Under the pieces are notes generated by a model that was given only the letters and a program-made list of their open reading frames with translations, searched no databases and had not been told where the DNA came from. A DNA stretch of 11,628 nucleotides from positions 1-11,628 of the forward strand of contig JALNXB010000054.1 in the NCBI GenBank assembly GCA_023230585.1, written 5' to 3'. Both the position numbers and the translations under genes were made by a program. This DNA comes from a bacterium. Lineage in GTDB: Bacteria > Ratteibacteria > UBA8468 > B48-G9 > JAFGKM01. Every line of letters begins with the position of its first letter. The first letter of the stretch is position 1. Of the stretch, positions 1-5,766 are shown in pieces.

Positions 1-62
1 TACAAGGGGCGTTTCCTATTTTATCGCTCTGCTATTCATTTTTTTTAGCCTGCCAACTACCC

Positions 63-210
63 CCCTCACCCTTAATCCCTCTCCCCCTTGGGTAGAAGGC
101 AAAGAGGGAGTGAATAGACACTGCATACCAACGATTTTTGTCGTTGCGAGAAGCGTCTTGTACCGAATACCCCCGAGGGGTTATTTACGACGTGGCAATC
201 TCATCTTTTA
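63..210. repeat. Degenerate intergenic repeat cluster at the left edge
   Basis: No gene is seen in 1-221. The stretch holds C/G-rich short repeats. TCCCTCT (76-82) pairs with AGAGGGA (103-109). GGGTAGAAGGCAAA (90-103) recurs exactly at 1567-1580. CAACGA/TCGTTG form a 6-bp hairpin (129-134/141-146). Read on the minus strand, 191-210 is TAAAAGATGAGATTGCCACG, which recurs exactly on the plus strand at 1324-1343. The minus-strand segment around 160-182 (CCCTCGGGGGTATTCGG) resembles plus-strand segments near 8060 and 8183. This is seen directly; that these are members of one dispersed repeat family is inference. Nothing suggests coding. Confidence 0.6.
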
Positions 211-221
211 TCCGACGCTTT

Positions 222-1202
222 TTATCTTTCGTTTTTCATATCTTTTGCTTCAATACCTGTTATTTCAACAAATACCTCTTCAAGAGAGGGTCTCATATTG
301 CGAGCTTCATTTGTTTCTGCACCAAAGCTTTCTAGTAGTCTTACATAAGGACCTATTGAAATAGGTCTTTGAGATTCTACGCATAAAATAGTACCAGACG
401 AAATATAGGCTTTTACGTCTGTGAATTGTTCTTCAATGATTGTAGTAATGTTTTTTATTTCTTTAGAGAGGGAAAATTGAACGATATAGCGGTTTTCTGC
501 AAGTTTCATAAGATTTTCAATTGTATCTATCCTTACAATTTTTCCAGAAACAATAAAAGCTATGCGTTGACATAATCTTTCTGCTTCCTCTATATAATGT
601 GTAGTTAAAAATATAGTTGTTCCTTCTTGGTTTAAATCATAGATTAGTTGCCTTATTTGTCGGGCACTTGCTATATCTATGCCTGTGGTAGGTTCATCTA
701 AAAAAAGTATTGGTGGTGAGTGCATTATACCGGCAGCTATAGTTAACTTTCGCTTCATACCTTTTGAATATTTAGAAAATTTCCGGTTTGCAGATTGTGT
801 AAGCCCAAATTGGCGTAACAGTTGACAGGTGCGTCTTTCTCTTTCTGCTTTACCCATACCATAAAGAGCGCCGCAAAACATAAGGTTTTCAAAACCGGTA
901 AGTTCAGGGTATAGGTTGCTCTCATCTGGCACTATTCCCATAAGATGTTGAGTGGTTTTTAGATTGGTAGAACTCTCTGTTCCATCAATAAAAATAACAC
1001 CTTTATCAGGGCGAGCAAGACCTGTAAGCATATTTATGGTCGTTGTTTTGCCAGCTCCGTTTGGTCCAAGAAAACCAAACAACTCGCCTCTTTCAATTTG
1101 AAAAGAAACCTCTTCCACGGCTTTAACTTCTTGTGCTTTACCCTCTTTAAATGTTTTACTTATCCCTACAGTTTTAATAATAACACTATCGGTAGATGTC
1201 AT
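222..1202 (-). CDS. ABC-2 type transporter ATP-binding protein (DrrA/NatA-like)
   Basis: Cytoplasmic ATPase subunit of an ABC exporter (drug, lipid, polysaccharide or ion; substrate not predictable). The 326 residues fit the 300-330 aa of this subfamily. Walker A is GPNGAGKT at 46-53. The Q-loop position reads VPDESNLYPELTG (91-103), with Asp where Gln is usual, a variant I recall from DrrA-like proteins. The signature is YSKGMKRKL (145-153) in place of LSGGQ, Walker B is ILFLDEPTTGID (165-176), and the switch His is 202. Residues from about 215 form the C-terminal extension typical of ABC-2 ATPases. The ATG start has AGGAG 5 nt upstream. No permease gene is visible: the 221 bases downstream are repeats and the upstream neighbour is divergent, so the membrane partner is beyond the left edge or unlinked. 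Family assignment is firm; substrate is unknown. Confidence 0.93.
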   Translation of the reverse strand: MTSTDSVIIKTVGISKTFKEGKAQEVKAVEEVSFQIERGELFGFLGPNGAGKTTTINMLTGLARPDKGVIFIDGTESSTNLKTTQHLMGIVPDESNLYPELTGFENLMFCGALYGMGKAERERRTCQLLRQFGLTQSANRKFSKYSKGMKRKLTIAAGIMHSPPILFLDEPTTGIDIASARQIRQLIYDLNQEGTTIFLTTHYIEEAERLCQRIAFIVSGKIVRIDTIENLMKLAENRYIVQFSLSKEIKNITTIIEEQFTDVKAYISSGTILCVESQRPISIGPYVRLLESFGAETNEARNMRPSLEEVFVEITGIEAKDMKNER

Positions 1203-1263
1203 TATATCTCCTAATAATGTTCTTTGAAGAAAAGGTATCTTGGTTTTACGTTAACCTATTTAT

Positions 1264-1291
1264 ATTATACTACAAAAAAAATCATAATCAA
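1264..1291 (-). promoter_or_regulatory. Promoter of the ABC ATPase gene
   Basis: On the minus strand TTGATT (1286-1291) and a consensus TATAAT (1264-1269) are separated by 16 nt. The predicted start of transcription near 1257 gives a leader of about 55 nt with AGGAG before the ATG. Prediction from motif match only. Confidence 0.6.
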
Positions 1292-1310
1292 TAGTAGGGT
1301 GGAAAAGGGG

Positions 1311-1590
1311 AAAAGGATATAAATAAAAGATGAGATTGCCACGCTAAGAAACCCCTCCTACGCCAAGGTATACCTGCCGAAGCTTCTATTTTAGCGTAGG
1401 TTGGCTTCGGCGGGTAAAGCTCGCAAGATAAACTACAAAAGGCGGAATGAGGGGAGATGCAAACCTCAGAGAATTGCTTCGCCTGTTCTCACAAAAACGA
1501 CAAAGGCAAAAACCCGCCCTTGATGAGAGATTCCGAATCAAGTCCGAAATGACAGCAAGGAGGGAAGGGTAGAAGGCAAAAGAGGGGAAA
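1311..1590. repeat. Repeat-rich gap between the ABC ATPase gene and aroA
   Basis: Between the divergent genes (1203-1642) no convincing coding sequence is seen. The gap contains TAAAAGATGAGATTGCCACG (1324-1343), an exact inverted copy of 191-210; an interlocked pair of inverted repeats at 1357-1415; TTCTCACAAAAACG (near 1488), also found near 8004; ATTCCGAATCAAGT (1530-1543), one of three copies of an ATTCCGnnTCAAGT motif in the window; and GGGTAGAAGGCAAA (1567-1580), shared with 90-103. The mosaic of short units suggests decayed dispersed repeats. Confidence 0.6.
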
Positions 1591-1607
1591 ATAGAGTATA
1601 AATCTTA

Positions 1608-1636
1608 TTGTTTTTTAGAAGGTTTTATGTTATATT
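1608..1636 (+). promoter_or_regulatory. Extended -10 promoter giving a leaderless aroA mRNA
   Basis: TTGTTT (1608-1613), a 17-nt spacer ending in TG (1628-1629) plus one base, and TATATT (1631-1636) form an extended -10 promoter. Seven bases downstream of the -10 lies A1643, the first base of the aroA ATG. The ATG has no Shine-Dalgarno sequence, so transcription probably begins at or beside the start codon. Motifs are seen; leaderless use is inferred. Confidence 0.5.
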
Positions 1637-1642
1637 AAACAG

Positions 1643-2923
1643 ATGAACTTGATAATAGAAAAAACCCAATCTTTGCAAGGAGAAGCCTTTATTCCGGGTT
1701 CTAAATCTCAAACCATTAGAGGTATAATATTTGGTTCTCTTGCAAAAGGCACATCTGAGATAAAAAATCCTTTAATATCAGCCGATACCTTAGCAGCAGT
1801 AAACGGATGTAGAGATTTAGGCGCTAAAATAGATGTTTCAAACAATAATAGTTGGGTTGTTGAAGGTTTTGATGGTAACCCTTTCCAACCTTATAAAATA
1901 CTTGATTTAGGTAATTCCGGCACTTCATTAAACCTTCTCACAGGGATATCTTCTCTCGGTAACTTTAAGGTTACTCTAAACGGTGATTCATCTTTAAGGC
2001 AAAGACCCCTCCAACCGCTTCTTGATGCTTTAAACACGTTAGGCGCAAAGGCTATTTCAGTAAATAATAATAGTTGCCCTCCAATAGAAATTACAGGAAA
2101 AATTAAAGGTGGTAGAACAAAAGTTGATGGTATAAGTTCCCAATTTGTATCGTCTTTATTGATTACTACTCCTCTTGCAGAAAGAAATACTCAAATAGAG
2201 GTTGTAAATATTCACGAAAAACCTTATATAGATATGACTCTTAATTGGTTAAATGAGCAGAATATAAGATATGAAAAGAGCGATGATTTAACGTTTTTTA
2301 ATATTGAAGGTTCTCAACATTACTCTTCTTTCATAAAAAATATTCCTGGGGATTGGAGTTCTGCAACTTTTCTTATTGTGGCTGGAGCAATAACTAAATC
2401 AGATATTTTACTTAAAGGACTTGATATAAATGATACTCAAGGAGATAAAGAGGTTATAAAATATCTTGAAAAGATGGGGGCTGATATTAAGGTAGAAGCA
2501 GAAGGTATAAGGATAAAGGGAAGAGAATTGACAGGAACAGATATTGACTTAAACAATACTCCTGACGCTCTACCAGCCCTTGCTGTTGTTGGTTGTTTTG
2601 CTAAAGGAACTACCACTCTTTGTAATGTTGCTCACGCAAGAATTAAAGAAACAGATAGAATCAAAGTTATGACTCAAGAATTAATAAAAATGGGGGCTGA
2701 TATTAGAGAAACTCAAGATGGTATGATAATAAAACAGAGCAACTTAAAAGGTACAACTGTTGATGGACATTATGACCATCGGGTTATTATGGCTCTTTCG
2801 CTTGCAGGGCTTATTTCGGAAGGTAAAACATCAATAAGTTCCTCTGAGGCGATAAACATAACTTTTCCCACTTTTGTGAAACTTATGGAAAGTTTAGGTG
2901 CAAAAATAAAAATGGAGGTATAA
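1643..2923 (+). CDS. aroA: 3-phosphoshikimate 1-carboxyvinyltransferase (EPSP synthase)
   Basis: Transfers enolpyruvate from PEP to shikimate-3-phosphate, the sixth shikimate-pathway step, in the cytoplasm. The 426 aa are full length. Seen motifs: the N-terminal substrate site PGSKSQTIRG with Lys and Arg retained, the PEP-binding LGNSGTSLNLLTG, RQRPLQPLLDAL with the conserved Arg, GISSQFVSSLL, PGDWSSATFLI, HARIKETDRI and DHRVIMALSLAG. The GNSGT segment continues S-L-N-L where most homologues I know have T-M-R-L, so an Arg is replaced by Asn; the sequence cannot tell whether this affects inhibitor sensitivity. The ATG at 1643 aligns with the usual N-terminus but has no SD; an extended -10 sits directly upstream. 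The stop is 2 nt before aroC, and the last codons (ATG GAG GTA) supply the aroC SD, so translation is probably coupled. Confidence 0.97.
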   Translation: MNLIIEKTQSLQGEAFIPGSKSQTIRGIIFGSLAKGTSEIKNPLISADTLAAVNGCRDLGAKIDVSNNNSWVVEGFDGNPFQPYKILDLGNSGTSLNLLTGISSLGNFKVTLNGDSSLRQRPLQPLLDALNTLGAKAISVNNNSCPPIEITGKIKGGRTKVDGISSQFVSSLLITTPLAERNTQIEVVNIHEKPYIDMTLNWLNEQNIRYEKSDDLTFFNIEGSQHYSSFIKNIPGDWSSATFLIVAGAITKSDILLKGLDINDTQGDKEVIKYLEKMGADIKVEAEGIRIKGRELTGTDIDLNNTPDALPALAVVGCFAKGTTTLCNVAHARIKETDRIKVMTQELIKMGADIRETQDGMIIKQSNLKGTTVDGHYDHRVIMALSLAGLISEGKTSISSSEAINITFPTFVKLMESLGAKIKMEV

Positions 2924-2925
2924 AA

Positions 2926-4077
2926 ATGCTTGGAAACACTTTTGGAAGGATATTTCGTGTAACAACCTGTGGAGAATCTTACGGTAAAGGTAAGGGGTCA
3001 GGGCTTGCTACTATTGTTGATGGTGTACCGCCTGGATTAAAAATAACCAAAGAAGTTATACAGAAAGAACTTGATAAAAGAAAACCCGGACACGGAAAAC
3101 TTAACAGCCCACGAAAAGAGACAGATAAATGCGAAATCTTTGCAGGTATAGGACAAGACGGAGTAACAACTGGGGTTCCGTTGGGAATAATGGTTTATAA
3201 TGTTGATACCCAAAAAGTTCATATTGAACAGTATAGGGCTTATAAAGATATATTTAGACCTGCACATGCTACATACTCTTTCTTTTTGAAATATGGTGAA
3301 GCACAAGATTGGTGTGGGGCTGGTAGGGCTTCTGGTAGAGAAACGGTTGGTAGGGTTGCTGGTGGAGCTGTAGCAAAATTTATTCTTGAGAGAGAAAAGA
3401 TAGAAATTTTAGGATACACTAAAGAATGTATGGGTATAAAAGCAAAAAATATGTCGTGGGAAGAGATAAAAAAGAATTATAGAAAAAACGAAATAAATTG
3501 CCCTGACTTGAAGACAGCAGAAATGATGGAAAAAAAGGTGCTTGAAATTAAAGATGAAGGTGATACCGCTGGAGGTATTATCGAGTTGATTGCTCATAAT
3601 GTCCCTGCTGGGCTTGGGGAGCCTGTCTTTGATAAATTAAACGCTACTATTGCTCAAGCTTTGTGTAGTATTGGGGCAGTGAAGGGGATAGAGTTTGGTG
3701 CTGGGTTTAAGGTTGGGAATATGAAGGGGTCCGAAAATAATGACCAACCGTATATGTCTAAAGACGGGAAGGTAAGATTTAAAACTAATAACGCTGGCGG
3801 GTTTCTTGGAGGTATTTCTACTGGTGAAGATATTGTTGTTAGGATAGCGGTTAAACCAACACCAACAATTTCTAAAGAGCAGACCTCTATCAATATGAGT
3901 AGAATGAAAGAAGAGACGTTAAGTCCTATAACAAGAAGGGACCCTACTCTGGTTGCAAGGATATATGTTGTTGCAGAAGCGATGATGTCTATGGCTATTT
4001 TAGATTCTTTGTATCTTGCAAGAGCTTATGATTCTTTGGCAAAACTTGATAAAAAATGGATAAAACTTAAAGGTTGA
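2926..4077 (+). CDS. aroC: Chorismate synthase
   Basis: Converts EPSP to chorismate by 1,4-trans elimination using reduced FMN; last step of the shikimate pathway. Its substrate is the product of the gene immediately upstream. The 383 aa match the usual 350-400 aa. Family signatures seen: GNTFGRIFRVTTCGESYG at the N-terminus (the usual HG pair is CG here), GVPPGLKI, RRKPGHGKL-like DKRKPGHGKL with a downstream SPRKETDKCEIFAGI, FRPAHATYSFFLKYG, GRASGRETVGRVAGGAVAKF, the GISTGEDIVVRIAVKPTPTI block and RRDPTLVARIYVVAEAMMSM near the C-terminus. The ATG has GGAGG 7 nt upstream, inside the end of aroA. No clear intrinsic terminator follows; the next gene has its own promoter, so the operon is aroA-aroC. 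Confidence 0.97.
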   Translation: MLGNTFGRIFRVTTCGESYGKGKGSGLATIVDGVPPGLKITKEVIQKELDKRKPGHGKLNSPRKETDKCEIFAGIGQDGVTTGVPLGIMVYNVDTQKVHIEQYRAYKDIFRPAHATYSFFLKYGEAQDWCGAGRASGRETVGRVAGGAVAKFILEREKIEILGYTKECMGIKAKNMSWEEIKKNYRKNEINCPDLKTAEMMEKKVLEIKDEGDTAGGIIELIAHNVPAGLGEPVFDKLNATIAQALCSIGAVKGIEFGAGFKVGNMKGSENNDQPYMSKDGKVRFKTNNAGGFLGGISTGEDIVVRIAVKPTPTISKEQTSINMSRMKEETLSPITRRDPTLVARIYVVAEAMMSMAILDSLYLARAYDSLAKLDKKWIKLKG

Positions 4078-4131
4078 ATGATTAACAAAACTGCAAACTT
4101 CGGGTTGAAGGCTCTGGGGCTTATATAAAAA

Positions 4132-4161
4132 TTGACGGTATAAGATTGTAAATTGTATAAT
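4132..4161 (+). promoter_or_regulatory. Promoter of the gcvT homologue
   Basis: TTGACG (4132-4137), 18-nt spacer and consensus TATAAT (4156-4161). Predicted transcription start near 4168, giving an A-rich leader of about 35 nt without a recognisable Shine-Dalgarno sequence before the ATG at 4203. Confidence 0.65.
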
Positions 4162-4202
4162 TAAAAAAGTTTAACTTACTAAAAAAACACCACAAAAAAA
4201 TT

Positions 4203-5426
4203 ATGGACAAACTAAAAAAGACGATTTTTCATAGTAGGCATATTGAATTGAAAGCTAAAATGGTAGATTTTGGCGGTTGGAGTATGCCTATTCAGTATTC
4301 TACTGGTATTATTAAGGAACATCTGTTGACAAGAAGTAAAGCAGGATTATTTGATGTTTCTCATATGGGGAGGTTTCTTTTTAAGGGCAAAGACGCTATT
4401 CCTTTTTTAAGATATGTTTTAACCAACGATGTTTCAGCCCTTACTCCTGGACTCTCTCAATACACTATAATCTCTAATGAAAACGGCGTTGCCATTGATG
4501 ATGCGTATATATACCGATTGTTTGAGGACGAATATATGCTTGTTGTTAACGCTGGTAACAAACAAAAAGATTGGGATTATTTACGAAATATGGCAGTCAG
4601 ATTTAAAAACTTAGAAATTATTGACAAATCAGAAGAGTTATCAATGATTTCTATACAAGGTCCCAACTCTGAAAACATTCTTAAAAAGGTTATCTCTTCT
4701 GGGGAGTTACCTGAGAAAAAAAATTACATTAGTATATCAAAAATCGGTGGAACAGAGATTTTAGTTAGTAAAACTGGTTATACAGGCGAACCAATAGGTT
4801 TTGAACTTATTTTAGAAACAGTTCAAGCTATAAAAGTATGGGATTTACTTATAGGCAAAGAAGCCTACCCTGTTGGATTAGGCGCAAGAGATACCCTGCG
4901 GTTAGAAGCCAACCTACCTTTATATGGGCACGAACTTGGCACAACTCCAGAGGGACAAGAGATGCCAATATTTAGTTTTCCTTTATCCAGATTTGGAGTT
5001 AGTTTTAAAGATACAGAAAGAGATTTTATTGGTAAACCTTCTCTTTTAAAACAGTACAACGCTTTACAACAATTTAAAATAAAAGATTACACGTTAATTG
5101 ATGATTTGCCACAAACTATAAAACCTATAACCCTTACAGGGAAAGGTATTGGTAGAGCAGGATATAAGGTCTTCTCACAAGAAAAACCTGTAGGATATAT
5201 AACAAGTGGAACCTCAGTGCCTTACTATACATTTGATGAAGAACAAATTGCAGAAACTAAAAGCGTAAGGTCTATATGCCTTGCTCTTTTAAGTAGTGAT
5301 ATTCAGGTAAATGATAGTGTAAATGTCGAGATTAGAGGAGAAAAAGTTGGTGCTGTTGTAGTTAAAGCGCACTTGAGGACTAAATCTTATCCTTACGCTA
5401 AACCTATTTTAGGGAAGAAACAATAA
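4203..5426 (+). CDS. gcvT: Aminomethyltransferase, glycine cleavage system T protein
   Basis: T-protein accepts the aminomethyl group from lipoylated GcvH and transfers its carbon to tetrahydrofolate, yielding 5,10-methylene-THF and ammonia. Seen: N-terminal MVDFGGWSMPIQY (20-32), LFDVSHMGR (49-57), the catalytic-region IDD with Asp99/Asp100, SIQGP (150-154), TGYTGEPIGFEL (191-202), GLGARDTLRLEANLPLYGHEL (225-245, the strongest signature), GYITSG (331-336) and a C-terminal VKAHLRTKSYPYAKP. At 407 aa it is about 40 longer than typical GcvT; extra residues lie in the C-terminal half, including a stretch after TSGTSVP (about 340-355). No gcvH or gcvP is in the window, so it is either part of a scattered system or a GcvT-family paralogue with another folate-linked role. 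The ATG fits the family N-terminus but has no SD. Confidence 0.9.
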   Translation: MDKLKKTIFHSRHIELKAKMVDFGGWSMPIQYSTGIIKEHLLTRSKAGLFDVSHMGRFLFKGKDAIPFLRYVLTNDVSALTPGLSQYTIISNENGVAIDDAYIYRLFEDEYMLVVNAGNKQKDWDYLRNMAVRFKNLEIIDKSEELSMISIQGPNSENILKKVISSGELPEKKNYISISKIGGTEILVSKTGYTGEPIGFELILETVQAIKVWDLLIGKEAYPVGLGARDTLRLEANLPLYGHELGTTPEGQEMPIFSFPLSRFGVSFKDTERDFIGKPSLLKQYNALQQFKIKDYTLIDDLPQTIKPITLTGKGIGRAGYKVFSQEKPVGYITSGTSVPYYTFDEEQIAETKSVRSICLALLSSDIQVNDSVNVEIRGEKVGAVVVKAHLRTKSYPYAKPILGKKQ

Positions 5427-5476
5427 GAAATATTTCACCATATACTTTTTCCATTATGGGTGGCAGGAAAAAAGAA

Positions 5477-5497
5477 ATTCCGGTTCAAGTTCGGAAT
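5477..5497. repeat. ATTCCG...CGGAAT dyad, dispersed repeat copy
   Basis: ATTCCG (5477-5482) and CGGAAT (5492-5497) form a 6-bp inverted repeat around GTTCAAGTT. Related copies lie at 1530-1543 and 8045-8058. A diverged GGTTAGAGGGCAAA (near 5572) resembles the 90-103/1567-1580 unit. No gene is seen between 5427 and 5620. Confidence 0.5.
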
Positions 5498-5620
5498 AGC
5501 AAAAAAGGGCAACTACATTCCATTAAACTCTTTGCAAACCCCTGAGGATTTACTATCCCATTACTTTCATCGGTTAGAGGGCAAAAAAGGTCGGTTTATT
5601 GAATTAGACAAAAACATCTC

Positions 5621-5649
5621 TTGACAGTATCTCTTATATTAGGTATAAC
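5621..5649 (+). promoter_or_regulatory. Strong promoter in the convergent gap (candidate sRNA promoter)
   Basis: TTGACA (5621-5626), exactly 17 nt, TATAAC (5644-5649): 11 of 12 consensus bases. It lies downstream of gcvT and faces the 3' end of the convergent DUF2339 gene, so it does not serve a protein gene. Predicted start of transcription is about 5656, the first base of a long stem. Confidence 0.7.
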
Positions 5650-5655
5650 AGAATT

Positions 5656-5766
5656 GGAGAGTTCAGAGAGCAGGAAGGTTTGCGAAGTAAGTATCAAGCA
5701 CGGTAGTAAAAGCAGGATAGATTTCACAAAGTAGTCCGAAGTACTCTGAGCTCTCCTCCTCTTTTT
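5656..5766 (+). ncRNA. Candidate structured small RNA with paired ends
   Basis: From the predicted start G5656, the first 13 nt (GGAGAGTTCAGAG, 5656-5668) pair with CTCTGAGCTCTCC (5744-5756) over 13 positions, one being a U-G wobble. On the opposite strand that position is a C-A mismatch, so pairing favours plus-strand transcription. The stem is followed by UCCUCUUUUU, a plausible 3' end, for about 111 nt in all. The interior 75 nt contain short possible helices (UAUC 5692-5695 with GAUA 5716-5719). The segment 5694-5715 resembles the signal recognition particle helix-8 pattern (UCAnG...CGGnAG...AAGCAG), but the GNRA tetraloop and the base pairs closing it are not evident, so I do not name it. 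The 3' end overlaps the DUF2339 stop codon on the other strand. Family unknown; existence inferred from promoter, stem and U-tract lining up. Confidence 0.5.

Noticed and set aside
171..182. Terminator for the ABC ATPase gene at the CCCC/GGGG hairpin
   Set aside because: The stem is short and no T-run follows on the minus strand; it matches the dispersed repeat family instead.
4078..4128. Sixteen-codon open frame (MINKTANFGLKALGLI) starting directly after the aroC stop
   Set aside because: No SD, no recognisable family and very short; could be a remnant but cannot be supported.
5656..5766. Naming the candidate RNA as bacterial SRP (4.5S) RNA
   Set aside because: Size, paired ends and UCAnG...AAGCAG at the centre are suggestive, but the GGAA tetraloop and its closing pairs are not found and two extra bases interrupt the motif. 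A covariance-model search would decide.
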